A DNA stretch of 64,000 bases from Malurus cyaneus samueli (lineage: Eukaryota > Chordata > Aves > Passeriformes > Maluridae). Shown piece by piece: positions 24,601-38,832 of the stretch. The translations under genes and the position numbers were made by a program. Within the stretch, counting starts at the first letter, position 1; every line of letters starts with the position of its first letter. Under the pieces are notes generated by a model that made no database searches, was not told where the DNA came from, and saw only the letters and a program-made list of their open reading frames with translations. The stretch lies in NCBI GenBank assembly GCA_009741485.1, contig CM019215.1:78111224-78175223 (forward strand). The letters are read 5' to 3'.

Positions 24601-27092
24601 CTCATTTAAAGTCAAAGCAGTTACTTTTCATACTTTAACTGACTTGGACTCCTGACTAAAAAAGCAGAAAGAAAACCAAAGCCAAAACAAAATCAGCCAA
24701 CCAAGCAATTGAGATGTTTTAATTTAAAAAGTGTCAAGAGGAAATCTTTTCATATTTTATGTTCTCTCATAATGTGTCTGATAATTAGATGGATTTTGCT
24801 ACCTATTGTCTGTCTTTCCATTTTGCATGGCATCTCGTTTATATACTGAGTTCTTTCAGTAGTTTCTTTGTTATTTTGGTTTCCTTTGCCATTGTCTTTG
24901 TTTTCACTTCTCCCTTGTTTTAGTTAAATTTTTGTTTCATTCTAGATATTCTTTGCTTATGATAATCTTTTCTGGCTTTTGAAAACTGCATTGTAAATCA
25001 AATCTTTTGTCTTCTGACTAATTTCTTTTTAGTGTCAATTATCTCTTTCTTTTTTATTTGTCATACCAACACCCACGATTTAATCATTAGAGATGAATTT
25101 ATTAATGTCATCACTATATAAGATGGTCTGATGTTTTCCATTAAAATAAGGGATTTGAGGTTTGTTTAGTTAGAGATAACCATGCCAAATGTTGATTACA
25201 TAGACTGAAATTTTGCTTGATATTTGTTTCACATTTTTCTAGTATGAATGTATGTTGGCATTACTAGAAACTATGTGGACAGGAAGTACATGTGATGTGT
25301 TTCTGCAAATACACTTTTGTCATCCGTAACCTTATAACCAGCAGTGTATCATAATTGGTGTGCAACTAATTAATTCTTGAGAAGACCTTTATGAAGCAGG
25401 ACTTTGGCAGATGTGAAGTTATATGTGTTGTTTGCTGAATTTTTAAGGATCTACTGAAACAGTAAACGTTTGTCTACATCACAAAATTTTGAATTGCAAT
25501 CCACATATGTCTAACAGGGCCAAGTTAAGACTCTTTCAAGACCTTGTTTTTAGTAATTTTCTTTATTTTGTGCGAGCCTCCAAAATTTACACATGCAGAT
25601 ATCTGACACATGCCACTACTGCAGAATGACTGAATGTGGTACTTTTAAAGCTTTCCAGGGCAGAGCAGGATTTAGGCAGAAACTTTCTCCATCCATTAAT
25701 GGATGTGGAAATCAGAGCTAAAAGACTGACAGGGTAGAGCCACTTATATCCTCCTCACTGAGACTAGCTCCAGCTACATATAGGAATCTATGAGCAGAAT
25801 GAAAGAACACATTTATTGTAGAAAGGAGAAACAGAAAAGAGAGCTGTTGCAGAATTTTGTTTTTATTGCTGACTCGGGGACAAACTATGATTACAATAAT
25901 AAATATAGATATCACACTATTGTTAACCCCAAATTTTGATAAAAGGAAATAATATAAAATATTTTAGAGAATCTACTCTGTTCTTTGTAGCATTTATGAA
26001 TACTGTATGCCACCCTTGACTGTGATTCATAAGAAGTGCTAGTTTCTTGTTGCTTGTTTTTGTTTTTGTTTCTGGTTTTGTTTTTTTTTTTTCTGTTTTT
26101 GTTTTTGTTTTTGTTTTTTAACCAGTAACATTTAAATGTTCAGTTAGTGTTCTTAGAGACTTAATAAAGTAAAATATTAAACAAGTTGTAGCTTGTGAAC
26201 ACAAGAACCATGAGGGAGCTGAATACAATTCAATGGCATGAACATGCCAAGCAATGAAGAATTTTTTCTGTCGTGGCACTTGCAGTGATACATTTGATTA
26301 CTTTCAAAGGCTTGGAACTATAAAGCATAGTTACCACTATGCATTTTTTTCAAAACAAAATATTTGGTTTGTACATCTTTATGCATATCCTTTGTACATA
26401 TCTACTAAAATGAACACATGTACACGCAAACTGCTGTACAGGATTTAAAAACACATTAAAATGAAATCAAGGCAGAGGACATAAAAGATAAAAATGAAAA
26501 TTCCAGAGAATATGTGATTAATTCCAAGAGCAGGCTGGTAAAGAAATCATTTAATGTAGCTTGTCCAGACTGAGGCAAGGAAACGCAGAACTTATTAAGC
26601 TCAAGTTTTTGTCCTGGGCTCTTGTGATCCCTTTGGATGGTCTAAGCACTTGAAGAAGTGTGTTTCAGTGTTTTCAGACTAATGACAGATAAATTTGCCT
26701 ATTTACGCTCTTTGTCCCTACCATAGCCTTAAGATCATGGCATTCTTTGTTTAATTTGGAAACTTAGGATGATATGCATATTGTAGTGATAAGTAGAAGG
26801 AAAATATAAAATTCTATGGATTTCTACAACCAATTTAAAATTTGGAAAGTAGAAAGAGAGTCTAATAGTCATTTACAAACTCAGCATTTACTAGACTCTT
26901 TCTCAGGGTCTCTTGTCTGCAAGGAAAAAATTAAAAATAATTCCCTTTAGGTAATAGGAGTATTATTGGTTGAATTACTTAAAGAATGTATAAAATACTA
27001 TCAAAGGCATTAAAAAAAATAAAGAAACACAGATTGTCCTTTAAGACATTTATGTTTTCCTGAAAATTTTCAAAACACGTAGCATAAAGTTG
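21603..27092. other. AT-rich stretch without genes
   Basis: About 5.5 kb with no gene, RNA or mobile element that I recognise. It has an A-run at 21.99 kb and the TTTTTG repeat at 26.06-26.12 kb. Open frames reach 118 codons (24,299-24,655, plus), but they show no domain. Confidence 0.55.
26055..26118. repeat. (TTTTTG)n-like repeat
   Basis: GTTTTT units on both sides of a T12 run, with some variant units (GTTTCTG, GTTTTG). Confidence 0.9.
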
Positions 27093-27318
27093 TGTTGTGG
27101 TTTAATCCCAGCTGACAAGTAAGCACCACACAGTTACTTGCTTACTCTCACTCTGGTTGGGATGGGGAAGAGAAACAAAAAAAATTAAAGAGAGAAAAAC
27201 TCAGGGTTGAGATAAAGTCAGTTTAGTTGGAAAAAAAAAAAAAAAAAATTCCTGGACACAGAAGTAAAGCAAAATAAGGAGTTCATTCACTACTTCCTGT
27301 GGTCATCAGCCAGTATCT
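27093..27318 (-). mobile_element. Truncated avian ERV LTR on the minus strand
   Basis: On the plus strand TGTTGTGGTTTAATCCCAGC, TAAGCACCACACAG, GGTTGGGATGGGG and GGGTTGAGATAAAG are the reverse complement of the 3' end of a common avian LTR. GCAAAATAAGGAGTTCATTC and CACTACTTCCTGTGG continue it. The copy stops near 27.32 kb, so U3 and the TATA region are missing. An A18 run at 27231-27248 has grown inside it, in place of the expected short segment. Its sense direction is opposite to the LTRs at 18.6 and 20.5 kb. It encodes nothing. Confidence 0.85.
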
Positions 27319-30300
27319 TTCTTAAAACATATATTTAAGTATTAAAGCAAAGAAAATAGATGCTAATCAGTAGCAAAAGGAAAAAAAGAACCTAGCAAAT
27401 CTGTGAGGAAATGTAATAGAATTTGTCTCACAACTAGAAAGTAATGTTTGAGGAAAGTGTTGCAGATGCCCAGGAAAAAAAAAAAAAAATCATTATTATG
27501 GTTGAAAGAAATTGAGGTAGGATCTTCAGAAATACTCCCAGTTAGTCTTTCTCTTCTTGTTCTGACGTAAAAAAAAACAAAAAAACAACAGGTTATCAAT
27601 GTGTCTGAAAGGTAACTGTTTTATTTCATCTTCAGTAGAGATGAGAAAAACATTAGCTTTGGAATTCTCCTTTGCAGCAGAAAATTTACTTTCTTCAGGT
27701 GTATGTGGTACATCTGTTGCAGAAATATTTACTTTTTCAAGTAACATGTCACTGTAAATGTTTAAAGTCTATAAGGGTCATGCTTGTTTGTTTTCTGCTT
27801 TGTTGCTCAAACTTGAACTTAACAGTATCCCAAAATGAAACAATACCAATATTTCTTCTCTTGTTCAAGTTCTTAGTCATACTGTTCATGGAATGAATTT
27901 TTTCTTTCAGGAAATTTCACTTTAGAGAGGAACAAGTAAATGATAGGTGATACTTTATTTGCCTATTGTTTCAATACTTTTCTTCAGGTATCAACATTAC
28001 TCTTCAGATTTTTTTTTTTTTTTTTCCCATTTTGGAGGTCTGGTTCATTTCAGCTTACACACTTTAAGGAAGCATTTGTCCTTCTCTGATGAGTACAGAA
28101 AATATGCTGGAACCAAGTCAGTGTCTACAGCTATGATTCTGTCTAAAAAGCAGTTAAGCCAATTAACATGTTTGAAATTTCTGATCTTTTGTGTGGGGTA
28201 ATTTTGAGGAGGTATGTTCAGCAATATTTAAACAGAAGGATGTAAGACTATTCCTCTAGTTAGACTCTACGAATGTCAGATTTTATTTCCATGAGCTTCA
28301 GCAAAACTTCTCCCTACCTTCAGAGCTGTACCATTTTTGCTGTTATGGCTCCAAATATAATGGTGAAAATAAAAATTACATGGTTTTGACAGGAAAAAGA
28401 AATAACATCGTTCTGTATCATTGGTTATTCTTCATGGTATATAGAGTTTGTGTAATTTAATTAATTAAAAGTATCATTTATTCCCAAATCATCAAACTAT
28501 CCATTGAACTTCTACATAAAAAATATTGGTTTGAATACTTTCCTAAAGTATTTTATTTCACTTCAGACATTTTGATTTGTTTTACAGTAGGGTATCATCA
28601 ATTGAACTGACACAATTTTAAGGGAAAGATGAAAAATTTGGCATTTGTAATGAATGAGGACAGACAGATGGAAAAAATATTCTAACTACCACCTTAAAGG
28701 ACAACTTCTGTCATCAAGGCTAGGGGGAAATTTTATAGCTTTCTGGAATTTAGGAGAAGAAAAGTCATAAGGATTATTAGTATCCAGATAGGCCACGTGG
28801 TTTGGATTCTTCTCCTCTCTGCTTCCTAATTTGAGGGGGTACAATTAACCTGCTGTTGAAGAGCAAAACACTTGTTAATGTTTTTTTCTCTATTTTGGAC
28901 ACTGATATTCTATTACAACCAAAACTGTTTTAGTTTTGTGTTGACTATAATCCACTTTCCTATTAGCTGTGACCCTTGAAATAAGACAGTAGTCTCTTCT
29001 GGGACACAGATAGATCAAAAAGGGTGCAGTCTCATAAGAATTTACAGCATGATTAGTTCTTGGTATTGCTGATTTCCCTGAACATGTTACAAATTATTCC
29101 TTTATAATAAGTAAATCAGAGAATTATTATTTTTCCTGAATGCAAGGAAATTAAATTCTGTAGCTTGTGCTGGTTGACTTTGTTGGTGATGAGTTTTCTC
29201 ATTTTCTAGCAGGATTTGGAAAACCTGAAATGCTGAGATACAGCTTCTGGAAAAGTATTCTTGAACTATACTGCAATGGATAAAAAAATATATAACTTTT
29301 ATTTCAGAATGCATAGTATCATTTCAGTAAAAAATCCAAATAAAACATGAAATCTCACTCAAGCAGTTGTGTCACAGTTGTCCTAGAGAATGAAACAGGG
29401 TGTCAAGACCAATAACAGGGTTGTCCTCTGTCCGGAGGCAAAGTGGGGAATATGGCTTTCTCCTCTCCCAACTTACATGATCGTACATCTTGAAATAGTA
29501 CTATCTTTAGATCAGGCTTTTCAAGAATTAAATTAGAAAAATAAAGGAGAGAAAGAAGGAAAGGTGGAAAGAGGTGAAAGTTACTAAATTTCAGCTAAGT
29601 TTGGTATAACTCTTGCACCTGTAGAGTATGCAGTCCAGTATTTTATTTTCCAAGTTATATAATTGTTTATTATAAAAAGTGAGAAAATAGACAATAAGCT
29701 TATAGAGGATCTCAAGAAAAAAGGCACATCTAGAACTGACAAATATAGTGAAAGGAAGACTTTCTTTTTTCCTAGAAATGTTGCAGTATAAACAGTATAA
29801 GTGAATAGGCCCAAAAATCTATGTTATTTATATATTGATCTATAATATCAAGCATCTTTCTTCTAAAACAGGACTAGGAAAATTGTTTTGTTTTGTTTTT
29901 TTCCGATGACTTTTGACAGCCCTTTTGACTACTTCTGCTCATTGTTTATTACAAAGCTAATTATTTACCGAATAAATTCAAAGTCATGGATATCTATCAG
30001 GCATGATTTTGGAACATTGGCTGAGATAATCATAAGATATATATTTTACATGGTAACAGGAGAGAGACCATCTTCAGATATGCTGTTTCAATCTCTCAGG
30101 ACACAATAAAATTACATGGTTCTTGTTTTTCTTCCTTCCTTACTCCTGATAGCTTTTTTTGTTGTTTGCTTTGATTAGTTTTCATAATTTATTTTAGATT
30201 TATTTGCTCTAACATTCATCTTCTGACACAACTTGTGTGTTCAAGATGAGTGGGTTTCAAGGGAAAGATGTCCCAGGCTTGTATAGCAATAGAACTTAAA

Positions 30301-32756
30301 AGATACTACTTTAAGATTCCCAGTATAATGCTTGCCTTCTTTCCTTTAGGCAATTCTCTGAGATGAATTATGTGCTCTATTGATAGCAATAGATTTCCTT
30401 CTTATGGAAAAGTAGCAATAAACAAATATCTGTATAGGTTCCCAGTACGACTCAGAAATGGTAAGCAAAGAAATATCTAAGGAACATTAGCACAAATATT
30501 TTACTTTAATGCAATAAAAAGGAAGAAAACCGTTAAGAAAAACATTGCAGCAGAATAAGTGAAAATAGGTGTTGCAAAGGTAATTTTACATTTTGTTTAA
30601 TTTAAACAAAATATGAAACTGCTATAGAAAGGTTCTGATGTGTTGAGGACCATCTGCTCTTATTTTTTGTATAATGATTTGCATAAAATCTATTAAGTTC
30701 ATCGTATTGCATGCTTCAGGAATTTAATAAGACAGAATTATGTATAATATAGAGCACAAGGCAAGGAATTGTAATAAACAAGAATAGTATTTCTAACTGC
30801 ATACAGGAAAGAATGTATGATTTTTAAGAAGGAGCAAAGCTATTGTGACCTATTTTCTGTTGTGTTTATTTGGTAATTAATGTGTTTGAATTCCTGTGAG
30901 ATCATGTGTTCCATATTTCTGTATACTTGACACAAGGGAGCATAGAATGATGTTAGATTTACTTGGTATTTTAATATCACTCTGTTTTTTACATGCCTGA
31001 TGTTCGTAGATGTTTACAATACTAATGTGGATTAATTTCTTAATTATGTTTTGCATATACAAAGACTAATTCTAATCTCATATAAACAATGCCCAATTCT
31101 GGTGACATTAAAAGTTTAGTTCTTGGTATAAAAACCACAAGAATAATAACTACATCAATATATTATAATAAATTATTCCACTTTAGTAGTGCAAGAATAT
31201 CTGCTAAAAGGTTTTCAGACTTCTGTGTCTTAGAAAATATGGAAAACATGTCTGTATACCAGTTATATATTGCAAAATTTGCTTAGAAATTTCCAACTGA
31301 CACTATCAAAGAAAATCATCTCTAAACAAAAGTGGAAAGATAGGTCCTCCTCTAGTCGTATTGAAGCAACTGTGATCCCCATGTCAAGCAAAAGGGTCAG
31401 TCAAGGATACTTTACTTAAAACTTTAGACCAGTGGTTGAATTTCAGCCCTCTAGATCAACGCTAAAATCAGAGAATGAGAAATAAGTCTGGCAACAGTCA
31501 GTTTGAAACATGATTTATTTTTTTTAATTATAAGCTGTTCACGTGAAAGTCTATCAAACAGAAAGCTGGTATCATTCTGCTTTCCAAAGGTAGACTTAAA
31601 TTGCTTGCAATTAACACTCCTGGCTACCTTCCCTTGTCTCCATTGCTCCTTTTACAGCTCATTAGCTGTATGGTGTAACAGTTCAGACTCTGGGACATGC
31701 ATTAATTCGTATCATCTGACTCGTGTCTCCCCACTCGACTGGCATCTCCCCAGCTGAACTGTAGCTGACATTAGCCTGAGCCCAAAATTTAATACTTTTC
31801 CTTAAAATTGCTTCCTGATGATCTCCCTTGCAGACTGCTATGGAGGTACAAGAAGCAGTGGTCTATTTTGTTAACAATTTTCCATACTGAGGGAAGCAGT
31901 GCAGTTTAATTTTACTCCTTTTCTCCTACCACAGCAGCATAAAAGAAATTGACTGGGAAAAAGAAGCTCTCCAAGAGTAATGATAGCAGTATCTTGACTA
32001 ATACTGTAATCCATTTTCATAAGTTAAACTCAATTTACCTATCAGAAAATCTAAATATAGTTGGGTGCCTGCTTTGTCAAATTAAATAACGATACTCTAC
32101 CTAAAAAGACTTCTTAGTTCACTGTGAAACTGCTTGGCGCCTGTAGAACAACATCAGTAAAGTCAATGAGGTCTTGTTATGTCCTTGTCTTACACAGGAC
32201 ATAAAACATGAAGCCTGACCATCAACTCGTCCTAGGCTTATCCAATACCTCAAGAATGACTAGTATGTATATGTCTAAACGTGAAATATTGTTGGCATAT
32301 GCAAATATTTTATACTATACTATTGTTTATTTTTCTCAGCAAGTTTAATCCATTAAACAATACAAAATGAAATAATAAAATAATTGTCATTTACTAAGGA
32401 TATATAAAACTTTAAACATTACTTCTGAATTGTAGAAGGGAGCCTTAGAGGATATTGAATTTTAGGGTTGGAAAAACTATTGTGGGCATTTTATGCTAAG
32501 ATAAGTGTGATGTTATACTGTGTTACAGGTTTGAGTTAATGTGTTTCAATTAGTCTGGAAAATAAGGTTAACAGTGGGCAGAAATGGTATTTTTTTCTCT
32601 GTTAACCGAGTGTATTTGAACTTTTTTTCTCTTTCTAACACTGAAGACATGCATGAAAGAAGCTGTTCTTTAACTTCTTAATTACAGAGAGGTTCATGTT
32701 TTCTGTTCATTTAGCTGTTATAGGCAGGTTTTCATCATCACTAGAAGAATTGATAT
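27319..32756. other. AT-rich stretch without genes
   Basis: About 5.4 kb of ordinary AT-rich, CpG-poor sequence with no gene recognised. It contains T17 at 28009-28025. A hand count of CpG over 31,141-32,100 gives 7, used below as the local background. Confidence 0.55.
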
Positions 32757-33002
32757 ATTTTTTCTTTTTCTTTTTTTTTCTTTTTCTTTTTCTTTTTCTT
32801 TTTCTTTTTCTTTTTCTTTTTCTTTTTCTTTTTCTTTTTCTTTTTCTTTTTCTTTTTTTTTCTTTTTCCTCTTTCTTTTTTTTTTTTCTTTTCTTTTTTC
32901 CTTTTTCTTTTTTTTTCTTTTTTTCTTTTTTCTTTTTCTTTTTCTTTTCTTTTTTTCCTCTTTCTTTGTTCCTATCTATTTTTTCTCTTTCTTTTCTTTT
33001 TG
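32757..33002. repeat. Polypyrimidine tract with (TTTTTC)12 core
   Basis: About 245 bp are almost purely T and C on the plus strand. Twelve exact TTTTTC units run from 32781 to 32852, then the units decay into TTTTCC, TTTCTTTT and TTTTTTTC. Only a few purines occur, near the end (TTGTTCCTATCTA). Such homopurine-homopyrimidine DNA can form a triple helix and commonly interrupts sequencing. The phenylalanine-leucine open frame across it is an artefact of the hexamer period. Confidence 0.97.
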
Positions 33003-36000
33003 TTGCATGGTGCCTAATAGTATATATTTACTCTTTGACAAGGTTAGGTTAATCCGATGTGTTATAAATTTAACCTTACAGGTTCGCACTAGTCCCTATG
33101 AAACCCTTCCGTTATCCCTCTCAACCTCATTGTCTGTTCAAATAGTGATTTCTGCCATCCTTGAAGATTGTTTGTGTCAGCCTCCTGTTATCATTGTCAG
33201 CCTCAATCTTTTTTTTCTTTTTTCTCTTATTCAGGGGTAAGCCCTCCAGTTTGCCTTTCCTGAGCCCTCATACCAAAGTCACCCAGTGACCATCCAGAAC
33301 TGTGATGTGGCGTATCACAGATCTGAAAAATATCTGGTTTTTAGGCCATGTTTAAGAATTTCTCTGCTTTATAAAAATAAATGCATTCTCTTTTCTTTGC
33401 TCTCTTTTCTTCTCCACCTTTTAGAGCTTCCTCTTGTCTACGGCCAGTATCTTCGTCTGAAATAATTTTCCTCTGCTTGTCTTTTTGTTTGGGTTTGGGT
33501 AATATTAAAAAATGCAGTGTACAATAAAAGACACATCACAACTAAATGTCATGCGATTGGCAATTCGACGATGTATAATTTAGTGCCAGGATTAGCCCTG
33601 GTAAGGACAAAAAACATATCACTTTTAAGCCTCATATACATTTCCTTAAGTGGAATTTAAAATGGCATTTTTTTGTAAATTTGTACTATTGGGCAATACA
33701 GCTGCTACCGCAATATCTCAAGCAGGGTACCTTATATTTTTATTTTTTTTCATTTTTTTTTTCTAATTTGCACCTCATATTCTATTAGCATTGAGTTTTA
33801 GCTTACAAACGTCTAATTATTATTAAGAGTTCTAATAATGTGTCTAATCTCAATGTATTTGGCTCGTCGTGTTTCCATATTCACACCTCAGTAATCAACT
33901 AATACCACAATGCAACTTAATAAAAAGTTATTACAACACAGAGACTCACCATATATTTGTAAATTCCATCTCGCCCATGAATGTGTATCCAGCTGCCTGT
34001 CTAGAAGCCATACACAAAAGAAAGAGTGTAACACTCGCCAACCCTTTGCACACGCTATGGATATATAGTCGAGATATAGAGATGCAGTAGTTTAGCAACT
34101 GAGCTACTATTGGTCTCAAATAAAATACCCTTGTAAGAGTTAAGTTCTAACACGATGATAGTGGGAGCTAATCACTTTCACGCTAGCGCTTAAATAATTA
34201 CTATATTTACATAAACAAAAACTTTCTGCGCATCGCATAGCCACAAGACAAGTTGCTTGTGTTGTAGTTAACTATATAACCAACGCCCATTCAGATGTCA
34301 TTTCCAGTAAAGTTTCTATTATATGTACTATTCTGTCCTCTCGTGAGCATTGCTGATAGATGTGTAATACAGTTTCTCCTATGTGAGTTTATCTTTTCAC
34401 TCCACAGATGTGCGACCTAAAGCAAACATCCTAGTGCGAGTAGGTTTTCGCGACACATCAATATCGTCCCTTCTATAATGGGGAAGGTACGTTGAAAATT
34501 GGATATTGTCTCAATAGTGTCCCTATATGTAGGACTCTGTATAAACACACCAACTTCAAGGATTAATACCGTGGAACTTCTACAGTGCACGAGCAAAGGT
34601 GTAGCTCTCATGAGTGCAGATAGGCTCACTGGTCAGGAGTGATAAGTGAACAATTCACACAATCGTTCAGCAGTACTTCATTTATATCGCGGTATCGAGC
34701 CAAAACCGCATAGAAATATCCTAAATCTGTAATAGTATCCAACTTTCCACGATGTAGATGCAGTGAGAATGATGCAATGGAATCGTGTGTTAGATAAGTC
34801 CGGTCTTCTGCACCAGTATGTAGCGCACAATATCAATGGAACTAATGTGCTGGGCGCAAGTATCAATATGGTATTGAGACATATTCGGAGAGTCAGAAAC
34901 CATCCTATATACAAGCGAACTTCAGAACTCGGTTTGCCTGTCTACCTCTTCTTTCCATGGATTCTCATTATGAGTCTCTGTTCATTTCACACTAACATTT
35001 TTTCTCCGGGTAAGCGACAAAGCGTGGGTAAAGTAAGAGAGATAGATGACAAAGCTGGACCTCAGGCGTTATTCACCTACTCCAAGATGAATAATAAGCT
35101 CACGTCTACTATCTAAAGACTCTCTCTATATGTTAAGATCATCTGAGTATGCTGCATTATCAGAATAGGCTGCGAGAGAGGATTACAACCAACAGAGGTA
35201 TATCCAAATGCTGTTCCATAAATATTCACATTTCTAAGAAGAAAAAGACACTGAGAAGAGACATGCACACTAGCACAGGTGTTTCTACGTCTTATACTCT
35301 GTGATATTGTCTGATGATATGGTATACAGGCCAGACACCTGATACAGTATTGTCTACATGTTCGATGAGTCATTCAGGATACTATGATTTGTCTTTTAGG
35401 GCCCACGATCCTTGCCCTTACTCATATTCTCTTTCCTCTTAGGCAACTAGTTGTGCAATCTCATCTTTAGTCATTGGCATCAGCTTACAATTGAGGCTGT
35501 CACGCTGGTTTTTTAACCCTGAACGTGTAGATTCAGGTACCACTTAATCGTTGATGATTTTGTTTTTCTAAGCAAGAGATTGTGGTCTTTATTTGAGCAA
35601 CTTAGTACAGAAAATCAGTAGCACAATAGGAAGGTGTCACAAAACACGCCAAAGTGTCTATAGAACACTACAGTAGAACCCGGCATTACTTCAATGACCG
35701 GCTGCAAAAATACAACACGTTAACCCAATCAGACAAAGCCATTCATGCAATGTAAATATCAAAATGACTTCCCATGAGCCAAGAACCTCAAACACCATAT
35801 AAGAAAGTAATGGGATTATCTAACAGATTCCTCTTGGCGTACAAATCCGGATCATGTTAGTTCAATATACTGATCATACATCATGTAGTTAACTATACAG
35901 CTATCACATATTATTCACTTATCTACCACAGGGAGGTGCCAAGACACATTCTACATCTGATAGATTCATATTGCTGAGGTTCTCTCACTTATATTGTCAG

Positions 36001-38659
36001 AATATCTAGATAATTCGTATATCATACGCTCTTGGGCTATCTTTTATATGTCATATACTAAAAATATAAATTCCGGTATAACTGGTCGAAAGCATTCCTT
36101 GACGCACCTAGGATTAATTGTACACCACATTCAGAGATGCTATTCTCTTTCTCTGAGCGCAACTCACACTAGGATTTCAACTCTCCATATTCACTGAAGC
36201 ATGTAATATCATATAAGAGTTTATCTACACTACTACTTTTTGTTGTTTATTAATAAAGTTAATCATAAGAGAACCAGCATATCTCGAGATAATTGTCAAC
36301 ACTGTTACAATTCAGTTAAGAATTGCCTATATTTTTTGATCAACATTTGTCTCTATGTGTGAGCGATAGAATGACGCTTTATTGCTTAGTGAAAGAGGTG
36401 TCTCGGGACTTCCTCTGCGTTGTCTTATGCGGTACAACCTTTCATCAAAGCTCCTAATCCCAGGATAAAGTCTCTAAAATGGCATGCTGGGTAAGAAGAT
36501 TGCACAGTTACTAAAAAGCAAAGGACCCAAGGGAGGTCAATAAAAGAAGGCATGTAAGTTGATTGGTAGAGGGATCTATATGGAAATTAAATCAGATATG
36601 AAACAAAAAAAGCTAGGTCATAACCACCAATGGTGCTAGCATACTATTGTTCGCTACGTAAAATTCTAACGATTTTCTAAGGTTCTTGCTGAACCTGAGA
36701 ACATTAATTTTTATTTTGCCCTCGACTGAGAACACGCGTAAGTATGTTCCTCTTAAAATGTATATCATCACCAAATGGGAGAATGGTTATTTTATATAAT
36801 ATCTGATGTGCGAGAGAATGACAAAGATAAAGAAAACTATGTGATATCAACTCTCATTAACGGTACATATTGCCTCTTATATCAATTCCTTCTAGAGTTG
36901 TTAATACTATTCACACGAACTTTTTTTCTGCTTCTGAACATCTTACTTCCTGGCCGTTCTGCAGAGGTATTTTAAAGCACGAGCGCGTGAATCGTACGCA
37001 CTTTGAAAAGTTATGTCTAGGCGAAACGCTTATCAGAAAATATGCGATCCCTCAATAATGCATCTGAACAAGTGCGTGAACCTTAATGCTTAACATTCAA
37101 TATCTGATGTACTGACCGCAAGTCAAAGATTGCACCAAACACGTCTTGATGTACCCATGGTCCCTTCCAAACCACTATCACCAGAGTCACACACACTCCA
37201 AAACAACTCACTTTGCGGCGAACCTCAACCCTGCCCCTTCTGTAGCCAGACACAAAGTTTTTCTTACATATCACTCATGACTGCGCGTGTGGATAGTTAT
37301 CCGGGTTTTTACCTCTCCCTATGTGCTTGTTGAATCAAATGTTTTTGGGGCAATAACTCATGCACTGTTCACAGACGATTATAAATCACCTAGTTCCTAA
37401 AACAAGCGTTCTAAACACTGAAGGCTTACTAAAATTGATCTTAACAGTAGAGTACCACTATTTTTCACCTTATCACATTGAGTAAAATTCGAATTCCTTC
37501 TAAGGTTCTCCAGCGCTTTTTGATCTATAATGGCTACTATCAGAGCACGTGCAGAGATATGACGTAAAATAATGCTTGATCGCACCATCTACTTTCAATT
37601 CAATTAGTAGCCGAAAAATTTAAATTTCTACTGCATCTCAAGTTCTCATTTCGCTTACCACTCATGTTACTATCAAGTTAAAATTAATAAATTAAATATA
37701 GCACACTAATAACATATGTATCTAGCTTCTATGGCTAATTATTTTCATGAAATACCGACCATGAATCATCATGCTAAGCCTCGGTTGTCGTGGTGTGTTG
37801 TAGTGGGACCTTTGGGGAGTTAATACATAAAAAAACCTTCGCCCCAATAAATCAATACAGTTTCCGCTGTCTGAGTGCAGAAAAAACAAGTAAAAAAAAG
37901 GTAGTAAAATCAACACAGCTGAAAATCTGAATTTATGTTTAAAGTATCACAAGGTAACAGTCCTCTGGTAGGATTTCTGATCGCACACACACATGTGATT
38001 AATATACCGAAATTAGTATTCCTGTATATCTGAAGTTGGAGAGATGGGAATATTTGTTATAGAACCCGTCCCCTGTCTCGAAGGAATGTGTTAATAACAA
38101 AACAAATCGCTACACGCAGATCGCACCCTAAGAAGCTGACATAATACTTAGTTCCCACTGCGTGATATTAATATGAGCGTGTTATCTATTAGGTGTTAAG
38201 CAAAGGGTAGCCTTCTAAGGACATCTGCCCTTGCGGGCTTTATCTCTTATTTGTCGTTCCGCTGGTTGAGAGAAAAATGTGTAAAATAGTTGAGAAATGA
38301 CACACTGGTCAGATACTTATTATAAATTCCCCCAACGACAACACTACCTCCCTTTCCTCTAGGTAATATTAATCTTGTCTGTGGACAAAGAGTAATGCAG
38401 TAGTCGACCTACAGAATGATAGCCACTTCACAGCCCGTCTCATATCACCATACTTGAGGACAGAAGCTTGCTTTTAAATCTTTCTAGTTCCACTTCATTA
38501 TGATAGCATCTTCAAAATCCTCTGAAGAAGACAGAAAGAAAAAGATGAAGTTTCTGCCAGATAAAAAATAAGAGACAAAAACAGAGTAACAAAAAACTAT
38601 CCCAGTATCCTCTCTTAACCCAACACACGGCTCAGGCTTGGCGGAGTAGTTCTATAATG

Positions 38660-38832
38660 ATCAACAAAACCTTGAATATGCTCAGCCAGAGACTGTGAGT
38701 GGAGGTCTGAGCAACCCGGTTGGTGCTCCATGGGTGGGCTGGAAGCCTAGTCCCCGCTCCCTCATCCTGGCAGCAAGTTAAGAGGAATTGGATACGCAGA
38801 TGACCCTTTCCAACACAAACCATTCAATGCAA
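38660..38832 (+). mobile_element. Possible CR1 LINE 3' end
   Basis: GTCTGAGCAACCCGGTTGG and the terminal words GATGACCCTTTCCAACACAA and ACCATTCAATG resemble the last 150 bp of CR1. The middle part matches poorly. It lies in an island of ordinary-looking sequence inside the anomalous block. Confidence 0.55.

Noticed and set aside
32696..33052. 118-codon open frame with a long Phe-Leu run
   Set aside because: It is the translation of the TTTTTC hexamer repeat and has no domain.
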